Below, piece after piece: positions 42,879 through 51,665 of a DNA stretch of 64,000 nucleotides. Source of the stretch: Erysipelothrix anatis (lineage in GTDB: Bacteria > Bacillota_I > Bacilli_A > Erysipelotrichales > Erysipelotrichaceae); assembly GCF_009828745.1 (NCBI RefSeq), contig NZ_WTSX01000007.1, positions 1 to 64,000 on the forward strand, in the 5' to 3' direction. The notes beneath the pieces were generated by a model. That model worked only from the letters and a program-made list of their open reading frames with translations. It was not told the DNA's origin and made no database searches. A program made the translations under genes and the position numbers. How positions within the stretch are numbered: the stretch's first letter is position 1; every line of letters starts with the position of its first letter.

Positions 42879-44171
42879 TTATTTATTTGAAAGTGGAATG
42901 AGAGTTTTAAATTGAAACATATCCCCTTCGCTCGTAAACATTGCTTTTCCATCTAAGGATCTTACAGCATCCAAGATATTATCGACTCCAAGCCCAACTC
43001 GTTTTCCAGATTTGTTAATTGGTTTCCCATCAACCATTGTGACTGGATGTGATAGCTTATTCGCAATATAGATTTTTATATACTGATGATTTTCGCTAAT
43101 TACAATTTGGATTTCTTTTGGATCTTGTGCACACAGCAGTGTTTCATTTATTGCATTATCAGTCGCATTCCCTAGAATGATTGTTAGTTTATCATGCGGA
43201 ATCGCAAAGCGACCATCGTCATGACGTACCTTAAAGCGAATGTTCGGGTAAGACGATATTTTCGAATTTAAAACTGCATTAATCGTGAGATTGTTGGTAT
43301 TAACATAGGACTTAAGTTCAGGCAAAGCGTGTAGCGTCTTAATATATCGAATGGATTCGTCATTCATGTCATTTTCTATAAAACTTTGAAGTGTAATCAG
43401 ATGATTTTTTAAGTCATGCTTGAGCTTTGCTGTTTCTATTTTGTCTTGAACACTTTGAATATAGGCCTCGTTTTTTTGATTGGCTTCAAATAACGCTGAT
43501 TCCATAAGCATGCGTTCATTTTTTTCTTTAAAGTATCGTGTAATCAACGCGAGAATAAGTGCAAAGCTTACGACATAAGTGAGTGTCATTAAAATAATGA
43601 TATTTTCAATATGGGTTAGTGCATTGATAAATAAATAATCATAGAGGAGTACAAGAACGATAAACGAGACACCTAGATACTGTGCAATACCAATTAGATT
43701 TTCGCGGCGTGTCTGCGTTGGTAAAAGCGTCGTACTCAAAATAATACCGATAATTAACATCACGAGCTTGATCATCAGTGCTACGACAACCCAAACACTA
43801 AATTGTTGTAGGAGTTCGGCATAGGATATGTTAAAAATCCATGATGCAAGGGATGTTACTAACAAAGTTACAATTCCACTTAGCACATAATAACCAAAGA
43901 CTGCAAAAATTCTTTTGGTATTACTCCCCTCATATAACACAAATGCGTAACTGAGCATCAGCAGTAGTGAAAAAATTGTACCTTCATTCGAGTAAAGGGT
44001 ATTCGTTGCGAAGTATAATAAACCTGCTGATAGAATTGCTACAATTGCTTTAAACGGTGTTGGAATGTCTTTTTTAGTTGCGAGTTTACTGCAGTAGAAG
44101 TCAAGTAATATAATATCCACAAAACATAACATCACTTCAATACCAGTGCGTAGGATTATGTCGAGTGTCAT
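42879..44171 (-). CDS. agrC: AgrC-type GHKL sensor histidine kinase
   Basis: 430 residues: six hydrophobic spans in the first 210, then a coiled linker and a kinase part with the phosphorylated His in KHDLKNHL (His252), N-box GNATDNAINE (about 334-343) and G-box GLGVDNIL (about 394-401). The layout is that of peptide-sensing kinases of the agr/Com type. It overlaps the response regulator by four bases (ATGA). Expected to sense the peptide encoded at 42066. Confidence 0.87.
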   Translation of the reverse strand: MTLDIILRTGIEVMLCFVDIILLDFYCSKLATKKDIPTPFKAIVAILSAGLLYFATNTLYSNEGTIFSLLLMLSYAFVLYEGSNTKRIFAVFGYYVLSGIVTLLVTSLASWIFNISYAELLQQFSVWVVVALMIKLVMLIIGIILSTTLLPTQTRRENLIGIAQYLGVSFIVLVLLYDYLFINALTHIENIIILMTLTYVVSFALILALITRYFKEKNERMLMESALFEANQKNEAYIQSVQDKIETAKLKHDLKNHLITLQSFIENDMNDESIRYIKTLHALPELKSYVNTNNLTINAVLNSKISSYPNIRFKVRHDDGRFAIPHDKLTIILGNATDNAINETLLCAQDPKEIQIVISENHQYIKIYIANKLSHPVTMVDGKPINKSGKRVGLGVDNILDAVRSLDGKAMFTSEGDMFQFKTLIPLSNK

Positions 44172-44890
44172 AGGGTATCTCCCAACATGAGATATTCTGT
44201 ATAAACGCGAATGATATCTTTATATCGCCCTCGTGATATGCTAATTTCTTTATCAAATGAGCGCATTTCTAGGCTCTTAGATGATACCGAATCAACATGA
44301 AGTAAATTGATTATAGTACCACTATTTGGTCGTACAAAAAAACGTGAATCCAAACGTTTGTATATATCTGTTAAAGATGCATTGATCACTTTAATTTTGT
44401 GTGATTCCGTATAGACATAAGGGTGACGATCGATGTATTCGATAATTATAATGTCATCCACATCTACTTGAATTTCTTTATTGTTGGTTTTGAGTGATAT
44501 TTTCTTACTTTTTGACTTAACGAATACGTCTCGTATTTCTTCAATAGCTTGGATCAACTCTTGAGCGACATCTTCTTTCATGATGTATTTATGAACATTT
44601 AGACCGAACGCATCTTTCATATAATGAACATACGATGTTAGAAAAATTATTTTTGTTGCGTGTTCGGTTTGTTGGATTTGCTTAGCCAGTGATACGCCAT
44701 CCAAACCAGGCATCTCAATATCTAGAATTGCTAAATTATAAATGATTAATGGTGAACGATTAATATAGGCTTCTGATGACTCATATGTGTCAATTGTAGC
44801 AATATTAAGAGTGTCGGATGATTCTGAAATTAACCGAAATACCTGATCTCTAAATTGTAGGTTATCATCAACAATCGCAATTTTAAACAT
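44168..44890 (-). CDS. agrA: AgrA-type LytTR response regulator
   Basis: 240 residues. Receiver domain with acid pocket IVDDN (residues 6-10), phosphorylation site LAILDIEMPG (Asp57) and FLTSY; C-terminal LytTR DNA-binding domain (about 135-235: KKISLKTNNKEIQVDVDDII, LDSRFFVRPNSGTIINL). First gene of the agr-type operon. A palindrome TGTGAATATTATTTCACA lies 40 bases before its start and could be a regulatory site. Confidence 0.87.
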   Translation of the reverse strand: MFKIAIVDDNLQFRDQVFRLISESSDTLNIATIDTYESSEAYINRSPLIIYNLAILDIEMPGLDGVSLAKQIQQTEHATKIIFLTSYVHYMKDAFGLNVHKYIMKEDVAQELIQAIEEIRDVFVKSKSKKISLKTNNKEIQVDVDDIIIIEYIDRHPYVYTESHKIKVINASLTDIYKRLDSRFFVRPNSGTIINLLHVDSVSSKSLEMRSFDKEISISRGRYKDIIRVYTEYLMLGDTL

Positions 44891-45098
44891 TGAGCGCTCC
44901 TTTATCCATTTTAGTTAAGTTTCTATATTGTGAATATTATTTCACAGTTTGTTTTATTGTATCACATTTTATCTAAATTGAGTATTCACACCGGATGCTG
45001 ATTGCATATAAACTGTGCTAGATTATTGAGGCTTTTCGTCATTGCATGGAGTGAATCTTTACGATATTATTGAATTAATTAAGATACGAGGTCTACTA

Positions 45099-46373
45099 AT
45101 GATAAACACACCCAAAATTGGATATGCGAGTTTAAATATCGATACGCATGCGCGGTTCCGAACCTGTCGTAAAGACGACCTCACAGAGTCACTATTGCGT
45201 GATTTAATTCGCGATAATTTGGATACTTTAAATGCAATAATCGATTATAACATTAAACAAAAAAATTATTTCTTCAGAATTTCTTCTTCACTTATTCCTT
45301 TTGGTTCATCACCCCTAAATACCCTTGATTGGGCCCTTGAGTTTTCAGATTATTTCGCCAATCTTCGTACAAAGATACAAACGCATCAAATCCGAATTTC
45401 CTGTCACCCTGGGCAATATACAGTACTCAACGCTCAAAATGAGGCGGTAGTTGCCGCTTCCATCGAAGATTTGTGGTATCATACACAGCTTATGGAACTT
45501 TTATCGGGAAACCCTAATCATAAAATAGTTCTTCATGTTGGTGGTGTTTATGGCGATAAACAAGCTGCAATGAATCGTTTCATTGATGTTTACAATCACC
45601 GTTTGCCAGAAGCTATTAAAAAGTTTTTGGTGATTGAAAATGATGATCGTCTCTATACGGTAGCTGACATACTCTATCTCTCGAAAATGACGGGGGTACC
45701 ACTAATTTATGATAACCTTCATCATCTCATCAACCCTTCTTTAGACTCGCTCGCTCCTCATGAAATTGTTGCTCAAGTCATCGATACATGGAAAGTCAAT
45801 GATGGAATACCGAAAGTCCACTACAGTCAACAAGCCTACAACAAGCGACCGGGGGCCCATACTGATACCATCAACTTAGATCAATTCATTGACGACTATG
45901 AGCTTTTATATTCACAATTTGACCTTGATATTATGTTGGAAGTCAAAGATAAGAATCGTTCATTTATGAAAGTAAATCAATACTTTAACCCATCTCAATT
46001 AGTACTGGAACAAGAGTGGGCTCGTTATAAATATTTAATCATGTCTTATTCAACGCATGCATACAACGAACTCCGCCTACTGTTTAGAGAAAATAAAATC
46101 GTTAATCCTGTAGCATTTTATCGTGTTGTTGATCAAACACTTTCAGGTCCTACTACAATTGGAACTCAAATCAATGCTTTGGAACATGTGTGGGGATATT
46201 TTAAACATCATGCATCCTCTGCAGAACAAAAGCGTTTCTTCTCCTACTTGGATGGATTAAGAGCGGAAACGGTTACGATTCAATCTATCACAAAATTCCT
46301 GTATAAACTTGCCGTGAAGTATCAAAGTTCATACTTACGCGAATCTTACTTCTTAGTCTCATCGACTACCTAA
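45099..46373 (+). CDS. uvsE: UvsE-type UV damage endonuclease
   Basis: 424 residues from ATG at 45099 behind ACGAGG; an in-frame ATG at 45042 gives an unlikely extension. The TIM-barrel core shows IGYASLNIDTHARFRTCR, QIRISCHPGQYTVLNA, KIVLHVGGVYGDKQAAMNRF, VIENDDRLYTV, LIYDNLHHLINP, KVHYSQQAYNKRPGAHTD and DIMLEVKDKNRSF, carrying the metal-binding His and Glu residues. It nicks DNA 5' of UV photoproducts. The last 120 residues are an extension beyond the typical length of about 300. Confidence 0.9.
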   Translation: MINTPKIGYASLNIDTHARFRTCRKDDLTESLLRDLIRDNLDTLNAIIDYNIKQKNYFFRISSSLIPFGSSPLNTLDWALEFSDYFANLRTKIQTHQIRISCHPGQYTVLNAQNEAVVAASIEDLWYHTQLMELLSGNPNHKIVLHVGGVYGDKQAAMNRFIDVYNHRLPEAIKKFLVIENDDRLYTVADILYLSKMTGVPLIYDNLHHLINPSLDSLAPHEIVAQVIDTWKVNDGIPKVHYSQQAYNKRPGAHTDTINLDQFIDDYELLYSQFDLDIMLEVKDKNRSFMKVNQYFNPSQLVLEQEWARYKYLIMSYSTHAYNELRLLFRENKIVNPVAFYRVVDQTLSGPTTIGTQINALEHVWGYFKHHASSAEQKRFFSYLDGLRAETVTIQSITKFLYKLAVKYQSSYLRESYFLVSSTT

Positions 46374-46374
46374 T

Positions 46375-46428
46375 GAAAAACTCAACAGAGCCAAATCTAT
46401 CTTAAGGTCCGGCTCTGTTGAGTTTTTT
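46375..46428. terminator. bidirectional terminator
   Basis: Perfect 14-bp stem AACTCAACAGAGCC/GGCTCTGTTGAGTT between the convergent uvsE and ABC ATPase genes; A run on one side and T run on the other. Confidence 0.88.
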
Positions 46429-47098
46429 ATTGGTTTACCACTATATCCTCGATGACTTTACCATCTTTAAGCTTAATGCGATGATTACATTGTGATGCAA
46501 TTCCTTCATCATGGGTCACAATAACAAGTGTTAATCCATTTTGATTTAACGATTTGAATATTTTCATTAGATTGGCACCATTCTCACTATCCAAGGCACC
46601 TGTAGGCTCATCAGCCAATATAACATCAGGATCATTGATGAGAGCTCGCGCAATCGCAACACGCTGACGCTCACCGCCTGAGAGGTGAAAAGGATATTTG
46701 TTTGCTTTCTCGTCCATTCCGAGTTGTTTTAGAATAACAAGTGCTTTCGCTGCATCTTTCTTCCGTTTCATCGGTAACAGCACATTTTTTAGTACAGTCA
46801 TCGTTGAAATAAGCCCAAAATTTTGAACAATGTATCCTATGTTTTTGTTTCGATATGACGCCATTTGTTTATCTTTAAATTCAGAGATATTTTCTTGTTT
46901 AAATAGAATACTTCCCTGTGTCAATGGGATAAGTCCGGCAAGTAGATTCAAAAGGGTACTCTTCCCTGACCCGGATTTTCCCACAATTGCGACCATTTCG
47001 CCTTTATTTATTGTTAAGTTAATGCCATCTAATGCTATTCCTCTAGCAGCGTTTTTACCATACACTTTTTCCAAGCGTCTAACTTCATAAATTTTCAT
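46427..47098 (-). CDS. ABC transporter ATPase of the bacteriocin-like module 1
   Basis: 223 residues, MacB/LolD type. Walker A GKSGSGKST (about 38-46), signature LSGGERQR (about 133-140), Walker B ILADEPTGALDSENG and switch IVTHDEG. It lies 20 bases after the large FtsX-like membrane protein gene with which it should form an ABC complex. The small secreted peptide, membrane protein and ATPase are arranged as in lactococcin 972-type loci, where the ABC part gives immunity or export. The second module at 55.5 kb lacks this gene. Confidence 0.88.
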   Translation of the reverse strand: MKIYEVRRLEKVYGKNAARGIALDGINLTINKGEMVAIVGKSGSGKSTLLNLLAGLIPLTQGSILFKQENISEFKDKQMASYRNKNIGYIVQNFGLISTMTVLKNVLLPMKRKKDAAKALVILKQLGMDEKANKYPFHLSGGERQRVAIARALINDPDVILADEPTGALDSENGANLMKIFKSLNQNGLTLVIVTHDEGIASQCNHRIKLKDGKVIEDIVVNQ

Positions 47099-47118
47099 AA
47101 ACTTCCTTTTCTATCTTG

Positions 47119-48804
47119 CTATCGTTTTCCGGCAATGATTTTAGTGATCTCTAGATTCGCAATTCTCCCCCACGCAAGGTACCAAATTCCAACAATTATC
47201 GTTAGTGCAATAATGCTATTTGTGAGTATCCCTATTTTCGTTGCAGCACCCATACCTGTCGTGATGAGTTGTGCAAGAAATAAACCCATGATGAGTTGTA
47301 CTAGCTTATTCACGATTAGATGAATCGTGATCTGTTTTTTCGAGTAACCAACGGTTTGCATAACCGCGTACTTGTATTTATTGATTTCCAAATCAAGAAA
47401 GATAGATATAAAGTAACAAAGTAGCGCATAAAACAATGTGTATAGACCCGTATATACCCAAACCATTGCAAAGGATAGCTTCGATTTTAAAGCCTCAACA
47501 AGTTCTACCTGTCCATCGATCGTTTTATATGAAATTGGCGAATAATTCAACGTTTGTTGCACCTGCTTAATTTGAAAGTCGGATAAATCATTGATGATTA
47601 CATTTTTCAATATATGATGATTTATTTCAAAATTCATTGTTTGGATGTGTTTTGGATGAAACGGAATCACAATATCGTTATCGATAGATTCTGGTAGAAA
47701 GTACTGAGGCGATGTAATTGTTTGATGTTGTTTCATAATCCCAACTACAACAAACTGCATCGTATCCTTCTCAAATGTCTGATTTAAGGAAATACTATTT
47801 CTCAAATTATATCCAACCAATACTGGAATTCTTCCATCTTTAAACTCATAGTCTTTTTCCATCAAACCCCTTCCAGCTACTACTTCTAAGTCATTGAACT
47901 CACCAACCAGTTTGCTCATCGATCGATATTTTTCTATGGACACTCTCAAGTTAAATTTTTCTTGATCAACTTGCTCAAAAAGTAGAACTAGTTGCTTCTC
48001 ATGTTGATTGAGTAAATGTTCTATTCGCGTTTTATACTGATTTAACTGCGTGTCATTAAGTTTCCCAATATGACCTTCGAAGCTTTCATTAAATGCATCG
48101 TTTTCTATTGGTTCAAAATAAGTTAATGATTTACTTTTACTAAACGTCTGCTGCATTTGAAAATCAGTATATGCATTTAGCATATTTATAACGAGAAACA
48201 TACTAAATGTCAGAGGAACAGCAATTTGAATTATACTCATGACACCTTCGAGAACTTTAATACATCGATTCCTGTATTTGTTAATACCTACCGCCTCTTC
48301 AATGTATTCTTTTCTAATCCGAAAAAGTACTTTGATGTAAGTTAATATATGAATAATCAAAAAACTCAAAATTAATGCAACAAGAATGTCTCTTTTGAGA
48401 CTTCCGTAATGAAATCCAATTACCAGAGCACTTATTAAGTATGCACTTAACGTAATCCATCTAAGAGCAACGATATGATATTTAACCTGTTCCAGAGTCG
48501 AATATCCAATAAGTCGAAGTACCTTTGTAATATCAGCATAATAGTAGATCCAGTATTTAATGACGAGATTCAAAGCTATCACACCTGTAATAACCAACGC
48601 AATGACATTTATCAAGATAAACCCTTGTTCCATGATGTAACTTTGCATCGTACATACCTGTGGTGGTGTACTTTTCGATTGATGATAGCAGTGAACTCCA
48701 AAACTTGACATAATAACTTCGATAATGCAAATGAAGAGTATCGAGGTTATAAACTGATTTGCCCACATGAGTATCTTTAGTTTAATTGACTTATTAAAAT
48801 TCAT
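47119..48804 (-). CDS. bacteriocin-associated FtsX-like membrane protein, module 1
   Basis: 561 residues from ATG at 48804 behind TAGGAGATAA; an upstream in-frame ATG at 48837 lies in a hairpin. About four hydrophobic spans occur in the first 210 residues, an extracytoplasmic domain of about 220 residues follows (including LVGYNLRNSISLNQTF and an FVVVGIMKQ strand), then about three to four spans at the C-terminus (MVWVYTGLYTLFYALLCYF). This is the plan of the bacteriocin-associated integral membrane family tied to lactococcin 972 genes. Paralogue at 55514. Confidence 0.8.
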   Translation of the reverse strand: MNFNKSIKLKILMWANQFITSILFICIIEVIMSSFGVHCYHQSKSTPPQVCTMQSYIMEQGFILINVIALVITGVIALNLVIKYWIYYYADITKVLRLIGYSTLEQVKYHIVALRWITLSAYLISALVIGFHYGSLKRDILVALILSFLIIHILTYIKVLFRIRKEYIEEAVGINKYRNRCIKVLEGVMSIIQIAVPLTFSMFLVINMLNAYTDFQMQQTFSKSKSLTYFEPIENDAFNESFEGHIGKLNDTQLNQYKTRIEHLLNQHEKQLVLLFEQVDQEKFNLRVSIEKYRSMSKLVGEFNDLEVVAGRGLMEKDYEFKDGRIPVLVGYNLRNSISLNQTFEKDTMQFVVVGIMKQHQTITSPQYFLPESIDNDIVIPFHPKHIQTMNFEINHHILKNVIINDLSDFQIKQVQQTLNYSPISYKTIDGQVELVEALKSKLSFAMVWVYTGLYTLFYALLCYFISIFLDLEINKYKYAVMQTVGYSKKQITIHLIVNKLVQLIMGLFLAQLITTGMGAATKIGILTNSIIALTIIVGIWYLAWGRIANLEITKIIAGKR

Positions 48805-48820
48805 TAATTTATCTCCTAGA

Positions 48821-48842
48821 AGGCCATGAATTAACATGGCCT
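48821..48842 (-). promoter_or_regulatory. intercistronic hairpin between peptide and membrane-protein genes
   Basis: Perfect 8-bp stem AGGCCATG/CATGGCCT, five bases after the small-peptide gene and directly before the ribosome site of the next gene. No T run; it may stabilise the upstream message or lower expression of the membrane protein. Confidence 0.55.
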
Positions 48843-48846
48843 AAAA

Positions 48847-49158
48847 TTACCTTTTGGATTCTGAACCAGTTGTGCAGGATTGCCCTGGTCTTGCTACGAG
48901 CCATGTTTGAACTGTATCTCCAACTTTAGGAAACCACTTGGTATTTGCATGCCTTTTTTGACCAACTTTAACCCATGCTCTCATCCATTTTAGACCTGAA
49001 TTACGTGCGGTGGTTTTCGAATTGCATCCATATCCAAAAAAATCTGGTGTTCTCCATTCATGATGCGAGACATCTTGATAATGTCGATATGCTTTTACCT
49101 GATTAATGCTTCCCGCTAAAAACAAAAAAACTAATATTGCAACAAAGTATTTTTTCAT
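48847..49158 (-). CDS. secreted bacteriocin-like peptide precursor 1
   Basis: 103 residues. Signal peptide about 1-23 (MKKYFVAILVFLFLAGSINQ, cleaved after VKA), mature part about 80 residues, basic, Trp/His-rich with two Cys (in FGYGCNSKTT and in PGQSCTT) that could form a disulfide. The core CNSKTT - RAWVKVG - RHANTKWFP - VGDTVQTWLVAR is shared with the peptide at 57214. Gene order peptide, FtsX-like protein, ATPase equals that of lactococcin 972-type loci, but the sequence resembles lactococcin 972 only faintly. Good GAGGTGATAC site. Toxin activity is inference. Confidence 0.68.
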   Translation of the reverse strand: MKKYFVAILVFLFLAGSINQVKAYRHYQDVSHHEWRTPDFFGYGCNSKTTARNSGLKWMRAWVKVGQKRHANTKWFPKVGDTVQTWLVARPGQSCTTGSESKR

Positions 49159-49346
49159 AGTATCACCTCACTCAATAACTCTATCTTCGATATCAGCTAT
49201 AATCATTTTTTATTTCAAGTATGTCTAAAGCAAGTTTAATCCTACGATTGTATTGTTATTTTAGCATCACATTTTTCGATAATCTCAGCTTTGGAGCGAA
49301 CGGCATATTCTTTTGTATAAAAGGTTATTTGAATAACCGTCCGCAC

Positions 49347-49372
49347 AAAAAAAGGTTACCCACGGGTAACCC
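49347..49372 (-). terminator. RidA-like gene terminator
   Basis: Stem GGTTACCC/GGGTAACC with a 2-base loop and seven T on the minus strand. Confidence 0.85.
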
Positions 49373-49393
49373 AATTAAACTAAGCCTTTAAAA

Positions 49394-49783
49394 CTATTTA
49401 GCTGCCCAAATATCTATTTCGATACTAATTTCCGGCAAACCAAGAGCGCTGATATATGCGATTGTCATGGAAGGATAATCATAACTAAAGAAGTCGTCCC
49501 ATGTAGCATAGAAATGGTCCCAATCTATTTCCTTAACGGACCATATATTTACTTTTGTGATGTCTTCAGGTGTAATGCTTTCATGATTGAGTAAATCGCG
49601 AATATTATAGAACATCTGTTCTATTTCTTTTTTAAAATCAGTTGGTAGTGTTCCATCTTCTTGGACACCTATTTGTCCTGAGAATACAATGGTATCCAGA
49701 CCTGCGGGAATACGCGTAATATGTGCATACTTGCCGACTGGTTGATTTACATTATGTGGTGTTTTTCTTATTATTTTTTTCAT
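49394..49783 (-). CDS. Rid family (RidA-like) protein
   Basis: 129 residues. The family pattern is clear: VNQPVGKYAHITRIPAGLDTIVFSGQIGVQEDGT, then MFYNIRDLL, EDITKVNIW and YPSMTIAYISALGLPEISIEIDIWAAK. The Arg that marks true imine deaminases (RidA Arg105) is not evident in the late segment PEISIEIDI, so this may be one of the Rid subgroups without that activity. It is preceded by a 25-codon ORF with a good ribosome site. Single gene with terminator. Confidence 0.85.
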   Translation of the reverse strand: MKKIIRKTPHNVNQPVGKYAHITRIPAGLDTIVFSGQIGVQEDGTLPTDFKKEIEQMFYNIRDLLNHESITPEDITKVNIWSVKEIDWDHFYATWDDFFSYDYPSMTIAYISALGLPEISIEIDIWAAK

Positions 49784-49849
49784 TATTTGTCCTCTATTCT
49801 AATCCTGCTGAGTGCAATTTCGGCTTAGTTTGGACGCACTTATCCCATC

Positions 49850-49927
49850 TTAGTGGGATTTTTCGAAGAAAACAGCAGTCATATTGCTGATTCCAAATGA
49901 TAAAGATAATTTATTGATACGTTTCAT
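49850..49927 (-). CDS. possible leader peptide upstream of the RidA-like gene
   Basis: 25 codons from ATG at 49927, behind AGAAGGAG; it begins MKRINKLSLSFGISNM and ends FFEKSH then TAA. A hairpin ATCCCA/TGGGAT covers its stop. The following sequence AGTGCGTCCAAA is similar to GTGCGTCCAATT after the hairpin core in the ABC-F leader. No terminator is present, so a regulatory role is unproven. Confidence 0.4.
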   Translation of the reverse strand: MKRINKLSLSFGISNMTAVFFEKSH

Positions 49928-49991
49928 CAGCAACTCCTTCTGCATTTTCTGTATCATACCATTCTCGATTTTTTTTGGCAACAATAATACT

Positions 49992-50020
49992 AAAGGACAG
50001 GCATGTGGAGCCCGTCCTTT
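49992..50020 (-). terminator. terminator of the PTS/malic enzyme operon
   Basis: Stem AAAGGACAGGC/GCCCGTCCTTT with one mismatch, at the stop of the EIIA gene. Confidence 0.75.
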
Positions 50021-50499
50021 TATATTTTTTGAAGGTTAATTAGTTGGCCTTGGTTTACATTTTGATGATTCTCAGCAACCATAAACCGTGAGGTCGGTTG
50101 ATTCGTTACAATGACCATTGTCGTTGCCTCAATGTTCTTATCTTGAAGCAGCGCTAATTCCACCGTTGCAATCATTGAATTCTCTGTGACCTCATCGCCA
50201 ACATCAACGAAATTTTTAAAGCCATTTCCTTGAAGTGTCACTGTATCAATTCCAATGTGGATTAACACTTCTGTACCGTCTGGTGTTTTTATGCCAATCG
50301 CATGCTTCGTTGGAAATACAGCAACAACAGTCCCTGAAACAGGAGCATAGATTTCATGAGTCGTTGGAATTACTGCAAATCCATCCCCCATTGCAAAGGA
50401 TGCGAAAACAGGATCTGATACTTCGGTTAATGGAACAAGTTTCCCGGTGACGGGTGCAAAAAATTCAAGTTCCTTTTTTCCAAATAATTTCTTAAACAT
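50020..50499 (-). CDS. PTS glucose-type EIIA component
   Basis: 159 residues of the Crr-like fold. Phospho-accepting His81 in VLIHIGIDTV, and the second His at 66 in TKHAIG, match EIIA-Glc. It passes phosphate from HPr to the EIIB domain. It is the last gene of the operon, overlapping the malic enzyme stop by one base, and supplies the EIIA missing from the EIICB protein at 52999. Confidence 0.92.
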   Translation of the reverse strand: MFKKLFGKKELEFFAPVTGKLVPLTEVSDPVFASFAMGDGFAVIPTTHEIYAPVSGTVVAVFPTKHAIGIKTPDGTEVLIHIGIDTVTLQGNGFKNFVDVGDEVTENSMIATVELALLQDKNIEATTMVIVTNQPTSRFMVAENHQNVNQGQLINLQKI

Positions 50500-51665
50500 T
50501 ATATATTCACTCCTTTTTTTCTGAGTGTCATGACCGTACGAGCAACGGCGTCCGCTACATTATCTACAACGCGTGGATCAAACACTGAAGGCACGATATT
50601 TGTTGCACTTAATTCTATATCACCAATACATTCGGCAATTGCTTGGGCCGCTGCAATATGCACTGATTGCGGAACAGAAATCGCTTTAACTTTAAGTAGC
50701 CCTTTAAAAAGACCCGGAAATACGAGAACATTGTTAATTTGATTGGGATAGTCACTGCGCCCTGTTCCAACAACCATGGCACCGGCATCAAGTGCATCAT
50801 CATAGGAAATTTCAGGTATTGGATTAGCCATTGCAAAGACAATTGCGTGCTCCGCCATATGTTTAATCATTGATGTTTTTATGATGTTTCCGGCGGAGAC
50901 ACCAATAAATACATCCGCATTCACCAACGCTTCGTCCATCGTAAACAAATCATCTTGATTTTCTGTTAAGGTCGCGATCATCTTTTGATGCTCTGTGGTC
51001 GCAGTTTTTAAAGCAACGATTCCGTGAACATCAAATGCGTAGATAGTTTTTATACCGTAGTCCTTTAGGAGTCTTACAATTGCACTCCCTGCAGCACCGG
51101 TTCCACTTACAACGACTTTTATTGAATCTACAGATTTGTTGACGAGTTTTAACGCATTAATGAGTGCTGCAAGCGTCACAATCGCGGTTCCATGCTGGTC
51201 ATCATGAAAAACTGGAATCTTGAGTGCTTTTTCTAGCCTTTGTTCAATTTCAATACAGCGAGGCGCGGAAATATCCTCAAGATTGATGCCACCAAATCCA
51301 GGAGCAATCGCTTTGCATACTTCAATAATCGTTTCCGTATCCTGAGTATCTAAAACAATTGGAACTGCGTTAATATTCGCAAAACGCTTGAGAAGAGCTG
51401 CTTTTCCTTCCATAACTGGTAATGCGGCTTCGGGTCCAATGTTTCCTAACCCGAGAACTGCACTACCATCAGAAATAACCGCAACTGTATTTTGTTTCCA
51501 TGTATAGGTATAGGCTTGATCCACATCTTCTTTAATTTTGAGACATGGGTCTGCTACTCCTGGTGAGTAAACTAACGCCAAATCATCTGCAGTTTGTATA
51601 TCACACTTTGCCTCAACAGTTAGTTTTCCGCGAAGTTTATCGTGTAAATCTAATGCTCTACTCAT
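50499..51665 (-). CDS. NAD-dependent malic enzyme
   Basis: 388 residues, short bacterial type converting malate to pyruvate and CO2. Visible motifs: LVYSPGVADPCL, VISDGSAVLGLGNIGPEAALPVMEGKAAL with the catalytic Lys, GGINLEDISAPRCFE-like GINLEDISAPRC with metal ligands, PVFHDDQHGTAI and the NAD loop VVSGTGAAGSAI. It overlaps the GH4 gene by four bases and sits between GH4 and EIIA, an uncommon place for a malic enzyme. No malate permease is adjacent. Confidence 0.93.
   Translation of the reverse strand: MSRALDLHDKLRGKLTVEAKCDIQTADDLALVYSPGVADPCLKIKEDVDQAYTYTWKQNTVAVISDGSAVLGLGNIGPEAALPVMEGKAALLKRFANINAVPIVLDTQDTETIIEVCKAIAPGFGGINLEDISAPRCIEIEQRLEKALKIPVFHDDQHGTAIVTLAALINALKLVNKSVDSIKVVVSGTGAAGSAIVRLLKDYGIKTIYAFDVHGIVALKTATTEHQKMIATLTENQDDLFTMDEALVNADVFIGVSAGNIIKTSMIKHMAEHAIVFAMANPIPEISYDDALDAGAMVVGTGRSDYPNQINNVLVFPGLFKGLLKVKAISVPQSVHIAAAQAIAECIGDIELSATNIVPSVFDPRVVDNVADAVARTVMTLRKKGVNI

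Noticed and set aside
48847..49158. Direct assignment of the small peptides to lactococcin 972
   Set aside because: Only gene order and faint similarity agree; the conserved core differs, so I call them bacteriocin-like rather than lactococcin 972.
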